Assembly: GCA_964420285.1 (NCBI GenBank)
Contig: CAYQTE010000050.1
Location: 1 to 36,478, forward strand
Direction of reading: 5' to 3'
DNA: 36,478 bases
From: CAYQTE01 sp964420285
Lineage (GTDB): Bacteria; Planctomycetota; Phycisphaerae; Tepidisphaerales; Tepidisphaeraceae
Under the pieces are notes generated by a model. It had not been told where the DNA came from, searched no databases, and saw nothing but the letters and a program-made list of their open reading frames with translations. Positions 29,759-36,478 of the stretch are shown in pieces (the first letter of the stretch is position 1; every line of letters starts with the position of its first letter). Made by a program: the position numbers and the translations under genes.

Positions 29759-31966
29759 TCAGATCCACTTGCCCGTGTCCTGGGTGTTGAGCAACTGCAG
29801 GAAGCGATTCTTCCACTGAATGATCAGGGGCTGGCGATCGATGGTGAAGCGGACGGTGGCGCGCTGGCCGCTCTGATAGAGGGGCACGCGGTGCCCGGCA
29901 TCACTGGTGTTGGCGATGGTCAGCCGCACCTCGAAAAGTTTGCTGATCGTCCTGGTGCCGGTCTGGTCCTTGGGATCGACAGGCGCCGCGCCGCCGCCTT
30001 GCGTGGTGAGGACACGGTTGGCGGCCGTATCGGTCGACTCGGGAATGATGTCAATGGCCGACGGCACGATAGGCGCCTCGAAACTGGGGGCGCCGGCGAC
30101 GAGGATTTCCGGGCGGAGCGAGTTTTGCCGCAACGCCACGAACGGCAATTCGGCGTCGCGCTGATCGACGTCGACTTTCACCAGCAGGTTGGCGGTATCG
30201 GCGACGATGGCGACCTGCTGGCCGCGCTGGAGATAAACGCCGGCCAACTGGTCGATGTTGGGCGCGACCAGGACGCCGTCGATGGGGGCGCGAATGGTCA
30301 GGGCGCTGATTCGCGACTGGTCCTGTTCGACTTTCTTTTTGCGGGTTATCTCGTCGGCCTGATCCTGCTGCAACTTGATGGGATCGGTGGGCAGGTCGCG
30401 GCGTTCCCTGGCCTGGGTGTACTCGAGATTCGCCTGATCCTTCTTGAATTCGGTTTCCAGTTCATCATCCCTGAGCACGAGGATGGCATCGCCGGCGCGG
30501 ATAGTCTGGCCATCGACGACGGGGATCTTCTCGACAAATCCGGGCTCGTTGGTCAGAAGGACGGCCTGGTTCCTGGGTTCCAGAACGCCCAGAGCCGTAA
30601 ACCGCCGGGGCACGCGGATAATGCCGATGCTGACGACCAGCAGCGCCGCGACGGCGGCGGCGAAAATGGCGGCCCGGCCGCGTTTGCGCTCTAGTTCCGG
30701 TTCGAGAAGGATGTATTTGGTGACCTTATACAGGGGCACGCCCAGCCACGTGATCACGCCACCAAGGGCCATAAGCTGGCCGAGCACAGGAACCTTGTAG
30801 GTGACGATCACGATGATCATGACGCCGATGAAGATGCGGTAGATGCCGCTGCTGACGGCGTAGATAAAGAGCCAGAAGCGCTGACCGACCGGCGGGAGGG
30901 GATTGGGGAGCTTGATGCGGAAGATGTGGCGTTTGATGAGGCCGAGCGAATATTCGACGCTCTTTTGGCGGAGGTTGGGGATTTCCAGGAAGTCGGAGAG
31001 GATGTAATAGCCGTCGTAACGCAGAAGTGGGTTGGCATTGAAGAGAATGGTGGAGACGCTGGCAATGAGCATGGCGTTGTAAGCCAGCTCGTGAATCAAG
31101 TCGGTTTGAAGTGTGTAGCACCAGACAAAGGCGCAGATCGAGGCGCAGAAGAGTTCGACGATCATGCCCGCGGCGCCGACGAAAATGCGATGCCAACGGC
31201 TGGGAAACGCCCAGGCGGTCGACGCGTCGACATAGGGGGTCGGCATGAACACGAGGAACATCAGGCCCAGTTCGTGGACTTCACCGCCAAATCGTCGGCA
31301 GGAGAAGGCGTGGCCCAGCTCGTGGATCAGTTTGATGAGGACGAACGTGAGATAGAGGAAGGCGAGATTGCCCCAGTCGTACTTGAGATCCAGAACGTGG
31401 CTGGTCTGATCCCGCAGGTCCCCCCACTTGGGCGCGATCGTGACGATGGCAAAAGTCACGACCGCCAGCCAGACCAGAGCGCCGAATTTACTGAACACCG
31501 CCTTGGCGACGGGGAGCCAGGTCTTGAGAAACCGGTCCGGATCCCACAGCGGAATACGCGGGAACAGCACGTTCATCAGCCGGTTCTGCATCTTGCGCTT
31601 CTGCTGTTCCTTGTGTCGGCGCAAGAGGACGGCCGAATCGGGCGTCACGTCGGTTTCCAGCAGATTGGCCGCGTAAAGCTGGGAGAGAATCTGAATGACT
31701 TCCGGCTGGGTGGGAGCATCGTCATCGAGCTGGCCGCCGACCAGATCCCAGGCTTCGGCGATGGTTCGCCGGCCGTCGAGCAGGCCGACGAAACAATAAG
31801 CGGCGTCCGAAAGGCGATGGAACTGGTTGCCGGCGGGATCGCGCATGACATACCAGCGTTCGCCGCGGTAATAGGTGCGGGAAATCTGGGCGCCGGCGCG
31901 AAGGCGCGGCTTGAGGCTGGCGACGCGATACCAGGATTCGGAAAATGTGGGGCGAAGTTGGAGCAT
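29759..31966 (-). CDS. PqqD-like / site-2 protease (M50) / HlyD-type fusion protein
   Basis: A 735-residue membrane protein. Residues ~25-105 are PqqD-like (YYRGERWYVMRDPAGNQFHR, then a helix AYCFVGLLDGRRTIAEAWD), a fold known to bind peptide leaders. About 150-425 is a site-2 protease: several membrane spans, the zinc motif HELGH at 215-219 and NPLLRYDGYY at 312-321 that supplies the third ligand (D318). After a last span near 432-450 comes a HlyD/biotin-lipoyl part (VLEPRNQAVLLTNEPGFVEK, DGQTIRAGDAILVLRDDELE), a coiled coil (~505-555) and a second lipoyl half with ISALTIRAPIDGVLVA. It likely cuts or escorts a substrate in the membrane and links to the periplasmic adaptor. No radical SAM partner lies nearby. 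Confidence 0.88.
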   Translation of the reverse strand: MLQLRPTFSESWYRVASLKPRLRAGAQISRTYYRGERWYVMRDPAGNQFHRLSDAAYCFVGLLDGRRTIAEAWDLVGGQLDDDAPTQPEVIQILSQLYAANLLETDVTPDSAVLLRRHKEQQKRKMQNRLMNVLFPRIPLWDPDRFLKTWLPVAKAVFSKFGALVWLAVVTFAIVTIAPKWGDLRDQTSHVLDLKYDWGNLAFLYLTFVLIKLIHELGHAFSCRRFGGEVHELGLMFLVFMPTPYVDASTAWAFPSRWHRIFVGAAGMIVELFCASICAFVWCYTLQTDLIHELAYNAMLIASVSTILFNANPLLRYDGYYILSDFLEIPNLRQKSVEYSLGLIKRHIFRIKLPNPLPPVGQRFWLFIYAVSSGIYRIFIGVMIIVIVTYKVPVLGQLMALGGVITWLGVPLYKVTKYILLEPELERKRGRAAIFAAAVAALLVVSIGIIRVPRRFTALGVLEPRNQAVLLTNEPGFVEKIPVVDGQTIRAGDAILVLRDDELETEFKKDQANLEYTQARERRDLPTDPIKLQQDQADEITRKKKVEQDQSRISALTIRAPIDGVLVAPNIDQLAGVYLQRGQQVAIVADTANLLVKVDVDQRDAELPFVALRQNSLRPEILVAGAPSFEAPIVPSAIDIIPESTDTAANRVLTTQGGGAAPVDPKDQTGTRTISKLFEVRLTIANTSDAGHRVPLYQSGQRATVRFTIDRQPLIIQWKNRFLQLLNTQDTGKWI

Positions 31967-31978
31967 GGAAAAACCGGA

Positions 31979-33934
31979 TCAGAACCAGGACCAGAACTTC
32001 AGGCGCAGATATTCGACGAGTTTATGCGTCCAGACCCAGGCGATGGTCCGCTGGTCGATATCGACCTTGGCCTGCCCGGCGAGTCCCGGCTTCCACGAAT
32101 CGGGAATCGTCACCCCGTCGGCGCTGGCGTAGACCCTGAACACATTGTCCCCTTCCTTGGCTTCGCCCAGGGGAACGATGCGGTCGATCTTGAACTTGTA
32201 TTTGTCGGACGGAAGAGTGGCCGTCGCCAGCCAGACGGTCTGCCCAACCGCAAGCCGCTGAATGTCGCGCTCGTTGACGTTGAGGACGGCGCGAAGATCG
32301 GAGGTGTCGCCAATCTCGAACAATTCATCGCCCTTCTTGACGGTGGCGTACTGTTTGTGTTCCCAATCGCCCTTGAGAATTGTCCCGCCGGCCGGAGCGT
32401 GGATCGAGGCCTGGCTGATCTGGTATTTGGCTTCGTCGGCATCGGCCTGGGCGGCCGCGGCCTGGTCCAGAGCGATGGCGGCATCGGCGGGTTTGGCGGG
32501 ATCTTCTGCGAGATCCTTTTGAGCTTCCTTCTTATACTCGGCCACCTGGGCAATGGCGTTACTCAACTTGATTTGCAATTCGTCGGTCTTCAGGACCATG
32601 AGCTCCTGATCTTTGCTGACCTTCTGGCCGGGGATGACCCTGACGGCTTCGATCTGGCCGTCATAGGGGGCATCGAGCGTGGCCTTGTGGATTTCATCGA
32701 ACTCGAAGGGGGAGCTGACGCGGTATTCGATGTGAACGGTGGTGAGAACGACGATGATGGCGATACTGGCCGCGATGATCAGCTTGGCCAGCATGTAGCG
32801 CGGGCCGATCGTCATCCTGGCCACATTCTGGATGCTCAGGCCCACTTTGGTGATGAGCCAGCGGTCGTTCTGAAAGCGGTCGTACAACTGCGGCGCCAGG
32901 AGATCGACGGCCACGGACAGCCCTGTCGCCGTTTGCTGGCTGAGTTTGTGCTTGGGCGGGAATTCCAGCGTCACCACGCCGACGGTTTCAGCCTGATGTC
33001 GCAGCGGCAGTGAAAGGACGATGTTGCCGCCTTCGGCGCGGGAGAGCACCTCGGCCGACCGGGTGACGTTCTGCGAACTGTTCCCCTCGTTGTCAAAAAG
33101 AACCGGCTCGTCCTGATCGACGCATTCCTCCATGACTTTTTCGAGGGTGAGAATCAGTTCCTGTTTCTTGTCGAATTCCTCGGTGTGCGAAATGGCGCGG
33201 ACGCGGATGTTGTTGCGTTTGAGCCACCCAAGAGCAACGCGGCTGGCGCCGGTGCGGGTGGCCAGTTCATTGCACAGATTCACCGCCGCCTGCGCAAAAC
33301 CCTGTGCGGTGGCGACGGCCGTGGCCAGTTGCAGGACATGTTGATGGCTCTGGGCGACGATCTGCGATTGTTCGCTGGTGCGCCGCAGACTGAACAGCTC
33401 AAAATAACCCGCCACAAGCTGCATCGACACCAGCCGTTGCAGGGCGCGCTCGTGATTTCGGCAGCGGGTGATGACCGCGCTGGCGGCCACGATCTGATCG
33501 TCGCTGCGCAGGGGCGTCACCAGGCAGAATTGCGGTTCGTTCTGCCCATCGGCCTGCTCGATTTGTATGGCCGCCTCCTTGCCCTGGACCAGGCACGGCC
33601 GCAACAGTTCCTGAAAGGCGGTAATGGCGGCGGCGCGGGTTTCGGCGTTGGAGTTGTCGGGGCGGATATGCGCGATGGCGCGCAGCGTCATCGTGCCGTC
33701 GCGAGTTTCGACGATGAACCCGGCGGCTTCGGTGCCGGCGACAACGACGGCCTGCGTTGTTACCAGATCGTTGACGAACTGCGGCAGATTGGCCGACGCC
33801 GCCAGCAATCGCTGCACGAGTTTCGACCGCGACGCGTTCTGCACCCCGACGCTTTCGCCGGACGTCGCGCCGGTCTTGCCCTGCTGCGACCCCTGCGAGT
33901 CCTGTGAGCTTGATTCCGCAATTCCGTTGGACAC
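31979..33934 (-). CDS. GAF-domain / HlyD-type membrane-fusion protein
   Basis: A 651-residue protein. Start is GTG at 33934, with AGGTGA just before it. After a Ser/Gln/Gly-rich start, residues ~45-180 form a first, divergent GAF-like domain and ~200-350 a second (SRVALGWLKRNNIRVRAISH, VGVVTLEFPPKHKLSQ). One membrane span follows at ~383-400 (LAKLIIAASIAIIVVLTTV), then a lipoyl/HlyD module (ATLDAPYDGQIEAVRVIPGQ), a coiled coil rich in Ala/Asp/Lys and a second half with ASIHAPAGGTIL. GAF domains sense small ligands in the cytoplasm, while the HlyD part would be in the periplasm, so it could couple a signal to export. It ends 12 bp before the M50 gene. Confidence 0.85.
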   Translation of the reverse strand: MSNGIAESSSQDSQGSQQGKTGATSGESVGVQNASRSKLVQRLLAASANLPQFVNDLVTTQAVVVAGTEAAGFIVETRDGTMTLRAIAHIRPDNSNAETRAAAITAFQELLRPCLVQGKEAAIQIEQADGQNEPQFCLVTPLRSDDQIVAASAVITRCRNHERALQRLVSMQLVAGYFELFSLRRTSEQSQIVAQSHQHVLQLATAVATAQGFAQAAVNLCNELATRTGASRVALGWLKRNNIRVRAISHTEEFDKKQELILTLEKVMEECVDQDEPVLFDNEGNSSQNVTRSAEVLSRAEGGNIVLSLPLRHQAETVGVVTLEFPPKHKLSQQTATGLSVAVDLLAPQLYDRFQNDRWLITKVGLSIQNVARMTIGPRYMLAKLIIAASIAIIVVLTTVHIEYRVSSPFEFDEIHKATLDAPYDGQIEAVRVIPGQKVSKDQELMVLKTDELQIKLSNAIAQVAEYKKEAQKDLAEDPAKPADAAIALDQAAAAQADADEAKYQISQASIHAPAGGTILKGDWEHKQYATVKKGDELFEIGDTSDLRAVLNVNERDIQRLAVGQTVWLATATLPSDKYKFKIDRIVPLGEAKEGDNVFRVYASADGVTIPDSWKPGLAGQAKVDIDQRTIAWVWTHKLVEYLRLKFWSWF

Positions 33935-33960
33935 GGATCACCTGCGCCTTTCACGTCCAC

Positions 33961-34866
33961 TCAATGGTTCACCGCGAGCTTCGCCACGTCGCCCGGCAGA
34001 CGGACGGTCATGTGCAATCCCGACGGCCGCTGGTCCGGATTGGCCAGCTCAAGTCTCACCACCTGCGTGTCGCTGGCCGCATCCACCACAGGATTGAAAT
34101 AAATAATAGTCCCCTGCTGCCACGGATCGTTCTGGAGGTAACGCACGTCCAGTTTCTGCTGGAGCTTCAATGCGGCCGCCTGGATGCTGGGCAGCCGCAT
34201 TTCCACCCAGAGGGGATCGTTGTTGACGATGACGCACGCGCCGTCCGGCTTGGAAGGATCGACGCCGCTGCCCAGGTGCAGATTGAGCGTCTGGACAATG
34301 CCGTCGATCGGGCTGTGCAATTCCATCCTGGCCACCTTGTCGGCCTGTTTCTGAGTCTCGAATTTGGACTTTTGGTTCTCTTCCTTGGCCAGGTCGATGC
34401 GTACGGCCGTGGCCGTTTCTTCGGCAACGGCTTCGGCGAGTTCGGATGGATTGGCAACGCCCTTGGCGGCGGCGGCCTCCAGACGATCGCGCTCGACCAG
34501 TTTCGCCTGATGCTCGGCGATGGCGTATTCGACGGTTTTGGTCGATTCGCTCTCCACCTTCAGGGCTTGAAGCTCGTCCTTTTCCAGCGCCATGTCCTCG
34601 GTCATGAGCAGATCGCCCTTGTGGACGCGATCGCCTTCCTTGACCGGGATCGAGTCGATAATGCCCGGCGCATAGAACGGCGGCTGGGATTTCTCGGAGG
34701 GATACGAGATCGCCGTGACGAAGTTGGCGGTATCCTCGATCCCCAGCCCCACGGCCGCCGATGCCGTGCGCAGCCGCGAGGCCGCCGTCATTGCGCCCGC
34801 CAGCAGCAATGCCGCTCCGATCGTCCGCACCGCGATTTTCTTCACTTCTCTCGATGACATAGTCAT
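33961..34866 (-). CDS. Periplasmic adaptor (HlyD-like) protein
   Basis: A 301-residue protein, first gene of the run. A signal peptide or N-terminal anchor spans about 8-40 (IAVRTIGAALLLAGAMTAAS). Then FYAPGIIDSIPVKEGDRVHKGDLL (lipoyl half), a long helical hairpin rich in Glu, Lys, Ala (~95-180), MELHSPIDGIVQTLNL (second lipoyl half) and beta-barrel pieces ending VRLPGDVAKLAVNH. Adaptors of this type bridge an inner-membrane pump and an outer-membrane channel; here no pump gene follows. Met at 34866 or 34860 may be the start. 26 bp separate it from the GAF-HlyD gene. Confidence 0.85.
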   Translation of the reverse strand: MTMSSREVKKIAVRTIGAALLLAGAMTAASRLRTASAAVGLGIEDTANFVTAISYPSEKSQPPFYAPGIIDSIPVKEGDRVHKGDLLMTEDMALEKDELQALKVESESTKTVEYAIAEHQAKLVERDRLEAAAAKGVANPSELAEAVAEETATAVRIDLAKEENQKSKFETQKQADKVARMELHSPIDGIVQTLNLHLGSGVDPSKPDGACVIVNNDPLWVEMRLPSIQAAALKLQQKLDVRYLQNDPWQQGTIIYFNPVVDAASDTQVVRLELANPDQRPSGLHMTVRLPGDVAKLAVNH

Positions 34867-34950
34867 TCCCGACCGTCCGAACCCTAAAAAAGGATTGACG
34901 AGTATGCGATCCTCCCCAGCATGCCGACGATTACGCCTCCAGCCCCCACA

Positions 34951-34986
34951 CCTATACCGGACGGCAAACGGCTAGGTCAAGGTCAA
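34951..34986 (-). promoter_or_regulatory. Candidate promoter of the adaptor/GAF/M50/SecA operon
   Basis: On the minus strand a duplicated TTGACC (34975-34980 and 34981-34986) precedes TATAGG (34951-34956) by 18 bp for the nearer copy. The -35 box matches four or five positions of the consensus and the -10 four. It would give a leader of about 80 nt before the first gene. The duplicated box is followed further upstream by a doubled GCATAA. Confidence 0.4.
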
Positions 34987-35013
34987 GCATAAGCATAACA
35001 TGTGAGCGCCGCG

Positions 35014-35665
35014 TTAAAAAGCGTTTTCGGCCGGCTTCGGCTGGTGAGTGCGCCCGATTTCCCGGGCAAAAATAAGTCGATGCTGGCCAAGCTCTTTCCC
35101 CCTCCCCCTGGTATTCCGGGGGAAGGCCGGGATGGGGGCTGCCCGTGGCGACGCAGATGGGCCCCTTTTTCTGCCCACCCCTTCAGGGCGACGTGCTTTT
35201 CGCCCCGCCTTGCGACACGCCTTGGCCAGGTTCTTCAGCGCATCGGCATGGTCAGGTTTAAGTTGGCAGGCCGTCTGGAGGGCCGCGATGGCTATGTCCA
35301 TCTTCCCCTGCTTGACCAGCAGAATCCCCATGTTGTTGTGCGCCTCAGGGGATTTGGGATTCAGCCGGATCGATTCCCGATACGCGGCCACCGCTTCATC
35401 GGTCTTCCCCTGCGCCGCCAGGACCAACCCCAGATTGCTGTAAGACTCGCGGCTCGATCTCGATCGCCCGTCGAATCCGCCCAATGGCTTCGTCGTGCTT
35501 GCCCTCCTGCAAGGCCAACACACCGAGCATATGCAACGTCGCGGCATGATCGGGGTGGTCGCCGAGGATTCGCTGGTACAAAGCCAATGCTCCGGCCCGC
35601 TGGCCGGCCTTGTGCAGGCGCTGGGCGGCGGCGAACCTCTCGCGGAGGGGCAGCGGAATTACCAT
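35014..35665 (-). pseudogene. TPR-repeat protein broken by a frameshift
   Basis: From ATG 35665 the frame reads VIPLPLRERFAAAQRLHKAG and two tetratricopeptide repeats (ALALYQRILGDHPDHAATLH; EGKHDEAIGRIRRAIEIEP), then loses sense near 35445-35455. The next repeat continues in the +1 frame as ESYSNLGLVLAAQGKTDEAV, RLNPKSPEAHNNMGILL and KPDHADALKNLAKACR. The join lacks about three residues of the usual TPR spacing, which fits an 8-bp deletion. The C-terminal ~60 residues after KARRPEG (35014-35200) are basic and Pro-rich and overlie an unusual spacer sequence, so the original end may be lost. Could also be a sequencing error. Confidence 0.65.
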
Positions 35666-35682
35666 GACTGCATCTCAGGGTT

Positions 35683-36390
35683 TCATGCCGGCGGCAACGG
35701 CTCCGGCGGCGGGTCGGGTTGTGGCGGTTTCAAGTCCTTCCCCGGCGGCCTGTCGCGAGTCTTGTCGAGCGGAATCGGCGTGCCGCATTCGGGGCAGCGA
35801 TCCTTGCTGGCGCGGAGGTCGTAGCCGCATTTGATGCAAGGCGAGCCGCCGACCCCCGCGGCTCGGGGACGAATACTGCGCCGGATTACGGGGTAGCACA
35901 AAGCCGATAACAGCGTCGCGACCAGCCACAAATGCACATCCAACGTATCGCGTTCGTCTAATCCTGGATAACCGAACGTGAATCCGCAGTCGCCGACCTC
36001 GGCCCCATTCCAAACGAATCCTCTGGTGCTAAACCAAATGAAACTGTTGTGTCGCGCATGCGACGCACCAACGTGCAACCCACGCTCTGGTTCAGTGTAG
36101 ATGCTGAACGACCCACCTCGCTGAACGACCCACGCGTTAGTATTCGTGGGTTGCGTAATTGCCATCCCTGAGCCGCTATACGGTCGCCGAAATTTCTCAA
36201 TATAGATGTCAACGCGACCGCCTTCGGCACTAATCCCATATTCGTTTTGCGTAATGCCAGACTTACCGCCCCCGAAATAATGTAGATCGAACGCGATCCA
36301 GTAACTCGCAACGAGAGCGATCGCCAGACAAGCCAACTGAATACGGACCACGCCGAGGAACATCGACAAAACCCGAGTTCGCGTTTTCAT
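35683..36390 (-). CDS. Membrane protein with C-terminal zinc ribbon, planctomycete type
   Basis: A 235-residue protein from ATG 36390 (MKTRTRVLSMFLGVVRIQLA). It has an N-terminal membrane span (~12-34), a beta-rich domain of ~110 residues that is presumably outside the cytoplasm, a second span (~150-172, LWLVATLLSALCYPVI), then a zinc ribbon CIKCGYDLRASKDRCPEC with two CxxC pairs, and a Pro-rich tail. This ribbon is a recurrent tag on membrane proteins of Phycisphaerae and relatives, which is one reason for the lineage call. Function unknown. A TTG 24 bp upstream is a less likely start. The 3' end is 17 bp from the start of the broken TPR gene, so the two may be cotranscribed. Confidence 0.75.
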   Translation of the reverse strand: MKTRTRVLSMFLGVVRIQLACLAIALVASYWIAFDLHYFGGGKSGITQNEYGISAEGGRVDIYIEKFRRPYSGSGMAITQPTNTNAWVVQRGGSFSIYTEPERGLHVGASHARHNSFIWFSTRGFVWNGAEVGDCGFTFGYPGLDERDTLDVHLWLVATLLSALCYPVIRRSIRPRAAGVGGSPCIKCGYDLRASKDRCPECGTPIPLDKTRDRPPGKDLKPPQPDPPPEPLPPA

Positions 36391-36478
36391 GGCTAATCCG
36401 CCATTATCGAACAAAACATCGGCCGAACGAAATAAAGGTCCCGCGAACCGTTAGATGCCTTTCCCACTCGGACCCGCG

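Noticed and set aside
28694..30694. A 666-codon plus-strand open frame across the secA-like and M50 genes
   Set aside because: It is antisense to two genes with clear catalytic motifs and reads as low-complexity Gly/Asp/Ala sequence with no domain. High GC makes such long antisense frames common here.
30926..33013. A 695-codon plus-strand open frame across the M50 and GAF-HlyD genes
   Set aside because: Antisense shadow in the reverse complement of conserved coding sequence.

Overview
This is high-GC bacterial chromosome, most likely from a planctomycete of the class Phycisphaerae or a close relative. Three things point there: a C-terminal zinc ribbon of the type CxKCGYDLRAS..CPEC fused to a membrane domain (35683-36390), a long Ala/Pro-rich tail on ribosomal protein S2, and an operon joining a short SecA paralogue to membrane-fusion proteins. 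The lineage call is inference from protein style, not from a marker-gene search. I saw no plasmid or phage core genes, no CRISPR array and no rRNA.

Layout. (1) 1-10099 is a surface-polysaccharide locus. A minus-strand run starts with a Wzt-like ABC ATPase (8137) and continues through a glycosyltransferase, three large paralogues that each join a glycosyltransferase-like half to a methyltransferase-like half, one FkbM-like methyltransferase, and the start of another glycosyltransferase at the window edge. Divergently, a second FkbM-like gene and a glycosyltransferase lead directly into lutB and lutC (10096-12263), overlapping by 4 bp at each junction. (2) 12279-14151 is the housekeeping pair rpsB-tsf. 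(3) 14458-17490 holds a small membrane protein, two adjacent COG3541/RlaP-type nucleotidyltransferases, a truncated DUF1016/YhcG-like gene and tRNA-Leu(CAA), into which that gene runs antisense. (4) 17563-21751 holds a possible DUF120-like protein divergent from the three-gene module of circularly permuted ATP-grasp, alpha-E and transglutaminase-like proteins. (5) 21881-26188 is an accessory zone: a lipoprotein, small proteins, G-rich and tandem simple repeats, a gene interrupted by an in-frame TGA, an orphan HI1420-type antitoxin, and a 101-bp direct repeat flanking that antitoxin. (6) 26389-27672 is lysA, possibly translated from a leaderless mRNA. It ends opposite a perfect 22-bp inverted repeat.

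(7) The most interesting region is 27812-34866, four tightly packed minus-strand genes. In transcription order they are a periplasmic adaptor (HlyD-like), a two-GAF-plus-HlyD membrane protein, a PqqD-like/site-2-protease (M50)/HlyD fusion, and a short SecA paralogue. Together they look like a dedicated export or envelope-processing machine with its own ATPase, an intramembrane protease and three adaptor proteins. No ABC, RND or TolC partner is present in the window. (8) 35014-36390 holds a TPR protein broken by a frameshift and the zinc-ribbon membrane protein.

Read together, the left half builds and exports a decorated glycan, the middle is core translation plus small-molecule or peptide ligation, and the right half is lysine biosynthesis plus a candidate undescribed secretion module. 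All functions are from reading motifs by eye. No database search was possible.
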